Below, one piece after another: positions 1-13,660 of a stretch of 64,000 bases of DNA; position 1 is the stretch's first letter; each line of letters opens with the position of its first letter. The stretch spans positions 324,789,956 through 324,853,955 of the forward strand of contig CM060922.1 in the NCBI GenBank assembly GCA_030737875.1. Direction: 5' to 3'. Under the pieces are notes generated by a model that was not told where the DNA came from, made no database searches, and worked only from the letters and a program-made list of their open reading frames with translations. The translations under genes and the position numbers were made by a program. The stretch is from Allium sativum (lineage: Eukaryota; Streptophyta; Magnoliopsida; Asparagales; Amaryllidaceae).

Positions 1-566
1 CAATATATATTACCATAACGATACATTTATTATCAAAATAACGGAAATAACCATTATACGGTCTAAATATATGAATCAAAAAAAATTACTTAAATCAACA
101 GAATAGAATTTGGATCTAGCTAGTATTGATCAATGACAAAACTAACATAAACAACTCATAGTCGTACAACATTTCTCAATAATCAAATTTTCTAAAATAC
201 CATATATATGCATAATATCTGATCAAGAATTGAGTAGAAATGCATAATTATAGAACTGAGATTTTACATTCTTTGATACGAATGATTCGAAAAACTTGCA
301 GATCTATACATAAAATTAACAAACATAAAATTTAAATGTATTAGATTCAAATTACACAATCCATATATAGACCTTTAAGATCTTTATTTTTACATCCAAA
401 CTATCTCTTACCATTATAGAAACTGCAGGTTCTAAAATTCCTATTTTAATAACAAAAATTGCTTCTGCATTCACTTCGGTTATGCTAAATTAAGATCAAT
501 ATTTAGATCTTAACTTAATATGATCTTCGAGATGCATATTTTCTTTATAATATAGTTTCTCTAAGA
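1..566. other. AT-rich flank, no gene seen
   Basis: AT-rich sequence without a long open frame. It is the left flank of the large LTR element that starts at 572, and it continues after 20126 once that element is removed. The flank on the other side contains a minus-strand copia-type LTR and leader (21405-21615), so this stretch may be further interior of that copia element, but I recognise no gag or pol motif here. Confidence 0.4.
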
Positions 567-571
567 AACGA
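567..571. repeat. Left target-site duplication AACGA
   Basis: AACGA lies directly before the TG of the LTR at 572 and is repeated exactly at 20122-20126, directly after the end of the matching 3' LTR. A 5-bp duplication is what Ty3/gypsy integrases produce. The match shows that 572-20121 was inserted as one unit even though it now looks like three or four tandem copies. Confidence 0.85.
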
Positions 572-2676
572 TGTAACGACCCAGAATTTCTGAACCAATT
601 AAAAAGTTTTATTTTAGCTATTTTAATGGGTTTTGAAGATTTAAAATGACTTATTTTAAATAATAACGATTTAAAATTTATTTAAATCGAAGTTAGAACA
701 TACAATTTTATTTTAATCATAAATGGAGTTTGAATTGATGCGGTAGTTTGAAAATTTGATTTTAAATTTCAATTGAATGTATAGAATTCAAAATAAATCG
801 GATTTCAGTGAAACAAGAAACGTTGGAATCTATTTAACTATATCTTTCTAATGAATGTGAAAAATGTAAATTTCATTTTATAAATTGAAAGTTAGTTTAA
901 AATTCAAAATAGTCGCTATGGAATTTATATATATTCTAATAATATATAAACCCTTAAAAAAAGCCATTTTGCAAATGATCTCCGTTTTCGACGAAACCAC
1001 TTTTTTTATCTGGAATGTCAAATTATTGTCAGGTTTCAAATTTCATAATTTTTTGAATTAATATGTGAGCGCGGTGAATTTAAATGTGTTTTGTAATTTC
1101 AGTTTGAATTTAATCGACTGAAAAAATGGCCATTTTTCAAACGGTCTCCAAATTCGATGAAATTAGTTTTGTTAGGACTGTATTGTCAAAACATAGCTAG
1201 ATTTATTTTTCTGTAATTTTTGGATTCAATATGTGGCCCCGGTAAATTAAAATGTACGTTTAAATTTCAAAATATTGATTTATATTTTAATTTAAACGAA
1301 AACTGATCAAAACAATCGAATTGGCTTACGAAACATATCCCATTGTGTTCGGAACGAGGGTATTCAGTTCGGGACGACAGCCGTTCGGTTTGATTTGGAG
1401 TTCGGGGATTAAACAAGCTATTTTTGAATTAATAATATTAAATATTATATGTTATATATATATATATATTTCCACTCCAAACCCCAAACTGCCTTCATTT
1501 GTTTCGGCCGCCAGCTAAAGAAAACAACGGACAATTTTCTTCAAAATTTCGTCCATCCAAATCATTCAATCCACTCAATGTTTTCACAAACACAAAAAGA
1601 GAAAATCATAGAGCATCGAGAGTACTACAAACTAAACGGAGGAGATGGGCTTTGGCAACTCGAGGTAGCGAAAATTAGCCTAGAAAGGTAGTGCCATCAA
1701 TCTGAAATTGGGGAGGCCTAGGTGCACCGAGTTCACCTGAACTCTAGCCTTGGGGAGCCGCCACGCAGGACTTCGAGTAGGCGGAGTCTGATCGGCCTCA
1801 GGCGGCTCTGATGGCGATGCGCGGTGAAGTTTATAGGAGGAACGATGGGTTTCTACGTTTGCTTAGAGCAGACGTTGAAGAAAGGGATTAATTCCCTAAT
1901 GAAGTAATTAAATTAATTAATTAATTATTTTGAATTATGTAGTAAAGGTTAAAATACCATATCTTGTTCAAATGAAATCAGAAATTGACGAAACAAATTG
2001 CGTTGCAATCGTCTTGAAGAGGACTACACCATGGAACTGACCAGGACGGATTCTGAGCTAGTTACATTTTCCAGTAAATTTAAATGTTCAGCTTATTTTG
2101 ACTCAAAAAAAATCATCTAGTAAGGAATGGCGCAGTGGAACCCAAAGTGAGAATTCTCTCACTAATTTTTTTTTATAGTTATTTAATTTAATTTATAATT
2201 GTAAATGTATAGAAATTGCCAGTATTGATTTTTATCTGTTGTATGGAGTTCAACACACAAATTCGCACAAATCACATAAATTGGAAGCGATGTATGGATA
2301 TTACTGACATTCAGATTTCATACTCCGCGAATGGCTACTTATGGTGCCGTAAACGACATTGGGTAGTTGAGTATTTTTTTATTTGGATGATTTGATGATT
2401 TGTGTGGTGATTGTGATGATTAACATATTAAAAATAATGTTAATATTAATGAGATAGTTGAAATTAAATTATAAATATTTATTTATAATTTAAACAGTGA
2501 AAATTGGCTAAGTAGAAAATAATTCAAACCGAATCAGAATTGGTAAAATCTATTAACCAATGATTTATTAAATAGACTATTGTCGTTTGAAAACCCCAAA
2601 TAGGTATTCCGATGATATTTGACATACACTGATCCTAATAATTAGTTGTATGTCGATCGATTGATTGACAGACTAT

Positions 2677-2709
2677 TGTAAGCATTATTTATTTATTTTA
2701 ATGCTTACA
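2677..2709 (+). other. Hairpin in family A LTR, copy 1
   Basis: TGTAAGCATT and AATGCTTACA form a perfect 10-bp stem around a 13-base AT loop. Copies of the hairpin lie at the same place in the other two LTRs (9732-9764 and 14658-14694). In the third copy both arms have gained the same TA dinucleotide, so pairing is kept. Function is unknown. Confidence 0.6.
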
Positions 2710-3787
2710 CAGTTGTAGAATGCACTCTGGATGATGTTTGAATGTTTAAGATTATTTATCGTTATTGTTGAATACATGCGATGTACGAAATCCGTATAAC
2801 TGAAATTATATGGTAACTGATTGAGTCGCATTCTGATTCAGAATTAATGAATATTTTAAAATAATATTCATAAAGAATCAAAATATGATTTTGATGTCCG
2901 ATTTGGGATGGGTACTAAAATATTGAAATATGGAAGCCGAATTAGGTATATACGCCATTTTTAACCCGAACGGGTTTATCTGTCGATTTTATTTATTTTA
3001 TAATAAATATCAAAAACGAAATTGATTTCAAAATCTGATATTTTGAAAATATTATCATTTTAATATTATAATGATATGGAATATTCAATTTTGATTTAAA
3101 ATTGAAAATGAAGTTGAAATCATTTTGAAATGAATTTATAAACAATTTATAAAATACATTTTGAATTGAAATCGACGAAATATTCTTTACATATAAATGA
3201 CCTGAATAGAACGTGCCGCGCAGCGACCGTTCCTAAAACCGAAACCGTTGGGTTCGTATTGAAAAGAGCTTTCCAATAAATACAAGAGATTTGAAATCTA
3301 ATGGTTAGATTTTGAGATATGTCCAAATCAATTTCAAAAAAGGTCGTTATGGATGCAGTTCGGTGGCCATTACAGGAAACCGACTGCAATGACCTTATAA
3401 AAGTTATTAAAAATATGGGGGAAAATGTGTAATATCATAATAAATGGTTTGAAAAGATTTTGGATGAAAAATTCCAAGTTTGAAAAGATAAAAATATATT
3501 TTTATCGAAATGAACTAGTTATTAACTAGAACAATAATACAATGGTTTTTAAATTGATAAATTGGATTGAAAATGGGTTTTAAAATAACTTAAATTTTCC
3601 AATGAATAAATTTGAATGGAAATAATCTTCGGAATATTTCGGTACTGGATTTCGTAATTATACAGATATTATTGAGGAATTTGGAAGATATATATATCGT
3701 TATTCCCAAAAAGAGTATTTGTTGGTTTAAGAATTTGATATTGAATATAAGCCGATATAATTTCTATTCAGATCCATGTATTTGATA

Positions 3788-4330
3788 TCAAATTAAATTT
3801 TGGGTTTGTCGTGAATGGTGTCTTTATTAACATTGTCCTTAAACCCAGTTGAGCAAAGAATAAATCTTTTAATTAAGATTTAGAGAAGTTTTCCTAATTA
3901 ATTAAAATTTAATTGGAATTGAACTAAGATTGGATTTTTGGGTTTATCGTGAAAGGTGTTTTAAATAACACTTGTTCTTTAGCCCAATTAACAGTAAAGA
4001 TATGATTTGGAATTCATAAATCTTTTTATAAGATTTAAAGGAAATTTTCCAAAGTAAAGTTTTCCAATTTAATATATTAAATTAGAATTGAATGGAATTC
4101 GATTTGGTAATAATCGAGATGAGCTTCTATGAAGGAAGACCAGTACTATACATGGAATTTAAAAGGCTATGTCGTTATTCTGTTTATGTTATTAGTATGA
4201 TACAGAAATTTATATCGATTGCATATTGATCTGTTTTCCATGAAGATTCCATAGTTAATGGAAGGTGATTTGGGTTTATTGTGAACTGTGTTTTAAATGA
4301 CATTGGTTCTTTAACCATGTTAAATAAAAG
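3788..4330 (+). repeat. Three dispersed sub-repeats inside LTR
   Basis: Three related segments of about 55 bases share a GGGTTTRTCGTGAA core followed by an AACRY..TTCTTTAACCC-like tail, near 3788, 3930 and 4268. The same trio appears in copy 2 (about 10957, 11097, 11430) and copy 3 (about 15872, 16008, 16341). They look like old internal duplications that arose before the LTR copies diverged. Confidence 0.6.
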
Positions 4331-6604
4331 GTTAATTTTCCTAAATTTGAATGATCATAAAGTAATGATTTTATAGATTAAAACCAAGAACTTTTAATGA
4401 ATCTTTAATTAGATTGGAAAGTGAATGAGATAATTAAATTTATTGAATAAGAGAAATGATCGAGAATGGAGTACCACCAGCTTTACTCCAGGCGATAGTT
4501 AAATCTTCAGTTTGATGTGAAACGTGAAATGCCGATAACACCACGGGTGTTAGAAATGGAGTATTACCAGTTTTTCTCCAAGGGATGAATAGGTTGGGAT
4601 TGGAAAATAAATAAATGATTACTTCGGTAAGGCTCGATAATCCCTACTAGTTAATAAACCTTGTTTTGATTTATAGTTTGAAAAGATATAATAAAATATT
4701 TTGAAAATGATATCCAAAGGAAGATTTAAGAATAAGTTTAAAAGAATTTATCTTTGATAAAATTAATGGGAACCTTTCCCTATAAATGAGAATTTTTGAA
4801 TAAAAGGATATTCTGAATTGGAATGAGGCGTATGATATGTTTTTATAGCACTTGAATATTGATTATAAAATACGCAAGTTATTCGGAAAGACCGGGTTTA
4901 TCCCATTTTGAATAACTGAAATGACGATTAAAAGTCGACGATGAAGACGGTGGTCGCAGACCGGAGATCTTCACAACGTATGGATGATTATTAATGTCTT
5001 GATTGGGCTGATCCCCCGAGACAAGCTAATAAGTAGTGATCGTCTAGACGTACTTGGAGATCGACTGGATATGCGAGGACCTCTCTCCTGTATTGAACAT
5101 ATGGGACGAGGAATAAGGTGCCTCCGGTTTCGTTCATACCCAGAACGGACTTGTAAATGGATGTGTGTCTGACATTGGATTTCATTCTGTTTTGATTGAT
5201 TTCTATTAAATATATATCTATTTGGTGGAGGAGAATTTATTCTCTTGCTTAACACCCTTCTCTGAGACGTACGAGCTTAGAGGTTATATATTGATGGACA
5301 TCAATTGCATGGCGGGAATAGTCAGTGTGACATTACGAGAAACAAATAATCAAGGCTTTTGTTGAAAAGCAGAGTCTTGTGGTTAATGATCAAAGAACGA
5401 CTTTAAATAGCATAGCTTTGTGTATAGCGTTAATTCGCGAGCTTCACACCCCGGTATGAACTATAAACGGGATGAGGGACTGCGGGAAGGACATGAGTTT
5501 CTTTCTAGCTAGGAGTGATATCATGGTATGGAGCTCAGACATTTTACTTATGTGGACATTGGAAAGCGAGGTACCTCGGATTTGAGTCCCTAGTGGCTCT
5601 TAACATAGTCGACATACTGACCTTTATGCCCCATAGGGCAGGGAAACGCATTGTTCAGGAATAACCAATCCACTAAAGTAAGTGTGGACCGGCACTGAAG
5701 ATTCCAGGTGCAGTTGTGGCTGAATCCTGAGACATGGTAGGCTAGATTGTCTCGAATTGGAAGGAGAGATCCTCTGCCTTGGTTCATGATGGAATCCAAT
5801 TTCTAATGTGTGACTTTTCGATTTTAGTTGTAAACCTATATGCTGACATAATGGGACGGGGCGCTCATGTCGTATATGATTGATACATTTATATTTGAAG
5901 TTGATTTTGACACTATGCACTTATAGTAGTATCAAAATGATTTGTTTTAAAATGTACCAAGCATATTTGGCTATTATAAGGTAAAAATCTATCCTCCGAC
6001 TTACGTTGCATTGTGTGATGGGACCTGAGTTTTATAATAGCTTTACTTTCCAAAAAGCATACATTGTTTTTATTTTAAACTGAGATTCATGTGGAGTAAA
6101 CCCGTTCCGTGTTATACGGCGTGGTCCCGTGATTTCTCAACTTTGAAGTAAAGATTTAATAACTGTTTCAGTTCACACACCGGTCCCATGATTGAATCAG
6201 AGTTTATTGTCTCTACCTAAACTCTGGGTTCCCTTATTTTTTACACGGACAGCTAGTGGTTTTGGTTTATGCAGATATTTCTTTTCGCAAGATCCTGGAT
6301 TACAGCTGGAGCTATATTTGGAAAGCTTTGTATCCGTGTATTTCTTTCAGTTGTGTCAGTTGTTATTTTCCACTACTCATTGTACTTATGTATTATTTTC
6401 CGTAGCTATGTAATTTTAATCTTTGATATTGTATTTCCAATGTGTAATGTTTATTCATACTCTGGAATATTCTTGTACTGTGATGTAAATTGTTGTAATA
6501 GCAATGAAATGTTCTATTGTTTGCGTTCTGATGCGTCGTGTTCTCAGAACAATCAGCTGTTTTCCGTCTCCTCGGAGACCGAGGGATTTCGGATCGTTAT
6601 AGTT

Positions 6605-6616
6605 TGGTATAAGAGC
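6605..6616 (+). other. Primer-binding site, tRNA-iMet type
   Basis: TGGTATAAGAGC starts three bases after the 5' LTR end. It matches the plant initiator methionine tRNA primer site TGGTATCAGAGC at 11 of 12 positions. It fixes the + orientation of the element and the LTR boundary. Confidence 0.8.
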
Positions 6617-7630
6617 TTTGGTTTACAAAGCTTGGAGAACAAGGCATATTAGAACCAAACGAAAGAATTCATCAGAGATAGGATTAGTAACATCCTATAA
6701 GAATAACTCATTAGAGATAGGGTTAGTAATACCCTAGAATGAGTTTAAAGGGTATTATTTATATAAAAAAAATTGAATTAATTTTGAAAATTATATCTTA
6801 TTATACGTATTTGAATACTTTATTTTATATTGATTTTGGGACTACCGGGTATAAGAAGATTTTGAATATACACGTAATTAACGTATATCCGAAGTCTCAA
6901 ATATACTGGGTAGATATAGAATCACACTCTAGTCTCCCGGGGATAATTCTAATGATGTTGCAACATCATCAATGTTTGAGTTTGAGTTTCGAAAGTGGAT
7001 ATCTTTATATTTCCAATTGACTGGTGTAAGAACCAAAACTTAGTTAGAATTTATTGTTTGTGAATTGACACTAAAAATTAGATTTTTGAGTATATATTAA
7101 AGTTATATGATTGAAAATTTAACCAACTAATTGATTGCTGGTTGTGTTGTATGATTGTTAGTTTGATTAATTAAAAAATATTGGAATAATAAAACAAATA
7201 AGAGATTAAAAGGTAAATTTAGCCAAATCAAATCGAATATTGCACTGAATTGAAAATTGATTGGAATTGCATATATGTACATGTATATATAATGAACAGG
7301 TTATAGCATGGAAGCTAAGAAAAGGAATAAAATTGTATGCCCGACAAATAGGTACATGTTTATTATATTCATTGGGTTTGATGATTTTATGAGCCGCTTG
7401 GCTCTTTTCTTTTTCCTTTTGATTGATGAGGGGCCTGTAAGGCAAGTTGTGGGTTTACCGGTAGGGCTGTACAAAGGAGGTTATGGCGAAATTTTTCGAA
7501 AATTTAGGGTGTTAGCCAAATTTTTGAGAAATTAGAAAATTCTTAGAAACTGAAAAGTTGAAGAATGAAAATTGAGTCTGTTTGTTAAACAACTTTCATC
7601 TCCTTTCCTTTTCGAGGACGAAAAGATTTT

Positions 7631-7640
7631 AAGTGGGGAA
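7631..7640 (+). other. Polypurine tract before 3' LTR
   Basis: AAGTGGGGAA lies at the junction with the 3' LTR. The first about 16 bases expected of the LTR (TGTAACGACCC..) are missing here: the sequence runs directly from GGGGAA into the TTACTGAACC that corresponds to LTR base about 17. GAA flanks both sides of the missing piece, so a microhomology deletion is likely. Confidence 0.6.
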
Positions 7641-10600
7641 TTACTGAACCAAATTAAAATTTTTATTTTAGCTATTTTAATGGGTTTTGAAGATTTAAAA
7701 TGATTTATTTTAAATAACAACGATTTAAATTTTATTTAAATCAAAGTTAGCACGTATAAATTTATTTTAATTATAAATAGAGTTTGAAATGGCGCAATAG
7801 TTTGAAAATTCAGTTTTAAATTTTAGTTGAATGTATAGAATTCGAAATAAATCGGATTTCAATGAATCAAGAAACGTTGGAATCTACTTAACTATGCCTT
7901 TCTAACGAATGTGAAAAATGTAAATTTCATTTTATAAATTGAAAGTTATGTCCAGTTTAAAATTCAAAATAGTCATTACGGAATTTAAATATATTTCAAT
8001 AATATATAAACCCTTAAAAATAGTCATTTTGCAAATGACCTTTGTTTTCGACGAAAACAATTTAGTTGGATCTGGAATGTCAAATTATTGTTAGGTTTCA
8101 AATTTCATAATTTTTGGAATTAATATTTGAGCGCAATGAATTTCAATGTATTTTGTAGTTTCAGTTTGAATTTAATCGACTGGAAAAATGGCCATTTTTC
8201 AAACGGTCTCCAATTCGACAAAATTAGTTTTGTTAGGACTATCGTCAAAACAAGGCTAGATTTATTTTTCTATAATTTTTGGAGTCAGTATGTGGCCCCG
8301 GTAAATTAAAATGTACTTTCAAATTTCAATATATTGATTTGTATTTTAATTTAAACAAAAACTGATCGATACAGTCGAATTGGCTTACGAAACATATCAC
8401 ATTATGTTCGGAATGGGGTTATTTAGCTAGTGGTGATAGTCGTTGGGTTTGATTTGGAGTTCGGGGACTAAACATGTTATTTTTGAATTAATAATATTAA
8501 ATATTATATATATACACACATATTTCCACTCCAAAACCCTAACTGCCTTCATTTGTTTCGGCCGCCACTAAAGAAAAGAACGGACAATTTTCTTCAGAAT
8601 TTCCTCCCTCTAAATCTTTCAATCCTCTCAATGTTTTCCCAAACACAAAAAGAGAAAATCGTATAGCATCGAGAGTACAATAAACTAAACGGAGGAGATG
8701 GGCTTTGGCAACTCGAGGTGGCGGAAATCAGCCCAAGAAGGCAAGTGCCATTGATCTGAAATTAGGGAGGCCGGGGTGCACCGAGTTCACCTGAACTTTG
8801 GCCATGGGGAGGCGCCACGCAGTGCTTTGAGGAGGCGGAGTCTGATCGGCCTTGGGCGGCTCTGATGGTAGTGCGTGGTGGAGTTGATCAGAGGAATGAT
8901 GGGTTTCTTCGTTTGCTTAGAGCAGACGTTGAAGAAAGGGATTAATTCCCTAATGAAGTAATTAAATTAATTAATTATTTATTTTAAATTATGTAATCAT
9001 GGTTTAAAATACCATATCTTGTTCAAATGAAATCATAAATTGACGAAATGAATTGCGTTGCATCGTCTTGAAGGGCACTACACCATGGAACTAACCAGGA
9101 CGGATTCTGAGCTAGTTACATTTTCTAGTAAATTTAAATGTCCAGTTTATTTTGACTCAAAGGAAAATCATCCAATAAGGAATGGGGAAGCAGAAACGAA
9201 AGTGAGAATTCTCTCACTAAAATTTTGTATAGTTATTTAATTCAATTTATAACCGTAAATGTATAGAAATTGCCAGTATTGATTTTTTTCTGTTGTATGG
9301 AGTTCAACACACGAATTCGCACAAATCACATAAATTGGAAGTGATGTACGGATATTACCGACACTCGGATTTCATACTCCTCGAATGGCCACTTATGGCG
9401 CCGTAAAATGCATTGGGTAGTTGAGTATTTATTTATTTGGATGATTTGATCATTTGTGTGGTGATTGTGATGATTAACATATTAAAAATAATGTTAACAT
9501 TAATGAGATAGTTGAAATTAAATTATAAATATTTATTTATAATTTAAACAGTGAAAATTGGCTAAGTAGAAAATAATTCAAACCAAATTAGAATTGGCTA
9601 AATTTATTAACCAATGATTTATTTAAATAGACTATTGTTGTTCGAAAACCCCACACGGGTATTGGGATGATATTTTTCATACACTGATCCCAATAAGTAG
9701 TTGTATGTCGATCGATTGTTTGACAGACTGTTGTAAGCATTATTTATTTGTTTTAATGCTTACACAGTTGTAGAATGCACTCTGGATGATGTTTGAATGT
9801 TTAACGATTATTTATCGTTATTGTTGAATACATGCGATGTATGAAATCCATATAACTGAAATTATATGGTAATTGATTGAGTCGCATTCCGATTCAGAAT
9901 TAACGAATATTTTAAAATAAAGAATATTTTAAAATAATATTCAGAAAAGAATCAAAATATGATTTTGATGTCCGATTTGTGATAGATTCGAAAATATTGA
10001 AATATGGAAGCCGAGTTAGGTATATACGCCATTTTTAACCCGAACGGGTTTATCGGTCGATTTTTTTTATATAATAAATATAAAAAAAGGAAATGGATAT
10101 CGAAATCTGATATTTTAAAAATATTATCATTTTAATATTATAATGATATAGAATATTCAATTTTGATTTAAAATTGAAAATGAAGTTGAAATCGTTTTGA
10201 ATGAATTTATAAATGATTTATAAAATACGTTTTGAATTGAAATCGATGAAATATATATTATATATATATGGCCTGAATCGAACGCGCCATGCAACGACCG
10301 TTCGCGAATTCCGACCATTAACTTCAAATTGATAACAGGAGATCCGATCGTCGGATTCTCCTAAAACCGGAACCATTGGGTTCGTATCGAAAAGAGCTTT
10401 CCAATGAATACAAGAGATTTGAAATCTAACGATTAGATTTTGAGATATGTCCAAATAATTTCAGAAAAGGTCGCTATGGATGCAGTTCGGTGGCGGTTAT
10501 TGGAAACCGACTATGAAGGCCTTATAAAAGTTATTAAAAATATGGAAAAATTGTGTAAAATCATAATAAATGATTTGAAAAAAATTTGGATGGAAAATTC

Positions 10601-10822
10601 CAGTTTGAAAAGATAAAAATATATTTTTATCGAAATGAACTATTTATTAACTAGAATATTAATCCAATGGTTTTTAAATTAATAAATTGGATTGAAAAAT
10701 GGGTTTTAAAATAACCAAAAAATTTCCAATGAATAAATTGGAATAGATTTGAATGGAAATAATCTTAAGAATATTTCGATATTGGATTTCGTAATTACAT
10801 GGATATTGTTGAGGAGTTTGGA

Positions 10823-10868
<46 letters not shown>

Positions 10869-12426
10869 TTATTCCTAAAACGATATTTGTTGGCTTCAAA
10901 ATTTGATATTGAATATAAGCCGATATCAGAGCCTTGTATTTGATATCAAATTAAATTTTGGGTTTGTCGTGAGTGTTGTCTTTATTAACACTGTCCTTAA
11001 ACCCAGCTGAGAAAATAACAAATCTTTTAATTAAGATTTAGAGAAGTTTTCCAAATTAATTAGTGTTTAATTGGAATTGAATTAAGATCGGAATTTTGGG
11101 TTTATCGTGAACGATGTTTTAAATAACACTTGTTCTTTAACCCAATTAATTGTAAAGATATGATTTGGAATTTATAAATCTTTTTATTAAGATTTAAAGG
11201 AAAGTTTCCAAAGTAAAGTTTTCCTATTTAATATATTAAATTGGAACTAAATGGAATTCGATTTGGTAATAATCGAGATGAGCTTCTGTGAAGGAAGACC
11301 GATACTATATATGGAATTTAAAAGGCTATGTCGTTATTCCATCTATATTATTAGTATGATACGGAAATTTATATCGTTTACATATTTATCTGTTTTCCGT
11401 GAAGATTCCATAGTTAATGGAAGGTGATTTGGGTTTATCGTGAACTGTGTTTTAAATGACATTGGTTCTTTAACGCAATTAAAGACAGGATTAATTTTCC
11501 TAAAGTAGAATGATATAAAGTAATGACTTTAGAGAATAAAACCAAGATGGAGTTTTAATGAATCTTATTGGAAAGTGAACGATATAATTAAATTTATTGA
11601 ATAAGAGAAATGATCGAGCATGGAGTACCACCAGTATTATTCTAGGCGATAGTTAAATCTTTAATTAGATTTGAAACGTGAAATGGTAATTAAATTACCG
11701 ATGACACCATGGGTATTAGACATGGAGTATTACCAGTTTTGCTCCAAGGGACGAATAGGTTGGGATTGGAAATTAAATAAATGATTACTTCGGTGAGGCT
11801 CGATAATCCCGACTAGTTAATAAACCTTGTTTTGGTTTGGATGTTGAAAAGATATAATAAAATCTTTTGAAAATGATATCCAAAGGAAGATTTAAGAATA
11901 AGTTTGAAAGAATATATCTTTGATAAAATTATTGGGAACCTTTCCCCAAAAATGAGAATATTTGAATAAAAGGATATTTTGAATTGGAATGAGGCGTATG
12001 ATGTGTTTTTATAGCACTTGATTATTGATTATAAAATATGCGAGTTATTCGGAAAGACCGGGTTTATCCCATTCTGAATAACTGATACGACGATTAAAAG
12101 TCGATGATGAAGATGGTGGTCGAAGACCGGAGATCTTCACATCGTATGGATGATTACTGATGTCTTGATTGGGCTGATCCCCAGAGACAAGGTAATAAGT
12201 GGTGAACGTCCAGACGTACTTGGAGATCAACTGGATATGCGAGGATCTCTCTCCTATATTGGACATATGGGACGAGGAATAAGGTGCCTCCGGTTTCGTT
12301 CAGACCCAGAACAGACTTGTAAATGGATGTGTGTCTGACATTGGATTTCATTCTATGTTGATTGATTTCCATTAAATATAAATTTGTTTGGTGGCGGAGA
12401 ATTTATTCTCTTGCTTAACACCCTCT
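7641..12426 (+). repeat. 3' LTR of family A element, left part
   Basis: Collinear with 588 to about 5266 of the 5' LTR. It stops at the CTTAACACCCT motif where the nested LTR begins, and the remaining LTR sequence resumes at 18773. It contains the hairpin at 9732-9764 and a long AT dinucleotide run at about 10825-10866 that is only ATATATAT in the sister LTR. Confidence 0.78.
10825..10866. repeat. (AT)n microsatellite
   Basis: About 42 bases of alternating AT inside the 3' LTR. The equivalent place in the 5' LTR (about 3688) has only a few repeats, so this is a local expansion after insertion. Confidence 0.9.
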
Positions 12427-13379
12427 TATAATAACCAAGAAAATCAGAACCAATTTAAAATTTTTATTTTGGCATTTTAATGAATTTTGAATATTTAAAA
12501 TGAATTATTTTAAATAATAACGACAAGAAATTTATTTTGAATAGAATTAGAACATATATATTTATTTGAATCGAAGTTAGAATATAAATATTTATTTTAA
12601 TTATAAAAGGAATTGGAAATGGCGCGGTAGTTCGAAATTTCGATTTCAAATTCCAAATTTCAAATGAATGTACAGGATTCAAAATAAACCGTATTTTAAT
12701 GAATCCAGAAATATTTAATCTGTTTAAAAATATCTTTCTTACGGATCTGAAAAATTGAAATTTCATAATGGGAATAAAAAGTTATGGCCAGTTGAATACT
12801 CCGAATGGTCGCTATGGAATAAATATAGCCCTTAAAAATAGCCATTTTGCAAACGACCTCCTTTTTTGATGAAACCACTTTTGTTGGGTCCGGAATTCAA
12901 ATTATTGCTAGGTTCCAAAATTTATAATTTTTGGAATTAATATGTGAGCGTGGCAAAAGAAGATGTGTTTGACAGTTTTAGTTTGAATTGGATCGACCAG
13001 AAATTGGACATTTTTCAAACGATCTCCAAATTCGACGAAAATATTATTTTTAGGACCGTATCATCAAAACATAGCCAGATTTATTTTTCTGGAATTTTTG
13101 GAGTCCGTATGTAGCCTGGGTAAATTAAAATGTACATTTGAAATTAAAATATAACGATTTATATTTAAAATTTAACGAAAACCGATCGTAATGGTTGAAT
13201 TTGCTTGCGGGACATATCCCATTGCATTCGGAATGGGGGTAATTAGCTAAGGACGACAGTCGTTGGGTCTCGTTTGGAGGTCGAAATAAAGTAAACTTTT
13301 AGGGGAAATTAAATATAACATAAATTAATTTATAAAACCCTATTTCCTCCTTATCTCCCTCGTTCAGATCTAAAGCAAA

Positions 13380-13660
13380 AAAGAAATCAAGAGCGGCAAA
13401 CCGCCGCTCAGCACCACGCCATCGCCGCCTCCTCGGCTGGCTGACGCACCGCCGCCCTGGCCTTCCCTCGCCGCCGTGACGTCCCGCTCCCCTCCTCTGT
13501 TAAAAACCCACGAATCCCAAATCTCCACCGGCCATGCCCTGGCCTATCGCCATCCACCTGAGCACCTCAGGCCGCTACCGCGCCTCCTTGACCACCCGAG
13601 CACCTCAAGCCTCCACCACCAGCGACGAGCTCCAACAGAGAACGATTACAGTAAGTTTTA
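13380..13660 (+). other. GC-rich leader-like block in nested LTR
   Basis: A strongly C-rich block inside an otherwise AT-rich LTR. It lies just after the promoter-like stretch that aligns with the other copies, and it contains a proline- and serine-rich open frame (13476-13664). It runs into ACAGTAAGTTTT, a good plant splice donor, followed by several hundred bases of T-rich, intron-like sequence. The other two LTRs have a moderately GC-rich block at the same relative place (about 1690-1870 and 8740-8890), but the sequence is unrelated. A protein product is unlikely; a spliced transcript leader is possible. Confidence 0.45.

Larger units (their letters stand above)
572..6601 (+). repeat. 5' LTR of family A element (about 6.0 kb)
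   Basis: Begins TGTAACGACCC and ends GGATCGTTATA, imperfect inverted ends expected of an LTR. It is alignable from start to end with 7641-12426 plus 18773-20121. In order it holds an AT-rich 5' part, a TATA-like tract near 1447-1470, a GC-richer leader-like block (about 1690-1870), a hairpin at 2677-2709, three related segments around a GGGTTTATCGTGAA core (about 3788-4330), and a block near 5000-5270 conserved in all copies. In one 200-base stretch (about 1560-1760 against 8610-8810) I count about 20 differences from the 3' LTR, suggesting an old insertion. Confidence 0.8.
6602..7640 (+). mobile_element. Residual interior of family A element
   Basis: About 1.04 kb between the LTRs, where an autonomous gypsy element would carry several kilobases of gag-pol. 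The longest open frame (6739-7020, 93 codons) matches no family I recognise and is low-complexity and AT-rich. A repeated phrase around ATTAGAGATAGG..TTAGTAA occurs twice near 6680-6740. Near 7608 the CGAGGACGAAA motif, commonly seen just before the polypurine tract of Tekay-type elements, is present. Either gag-pol was deleted or the element was never coding. Confidence 0.7.
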
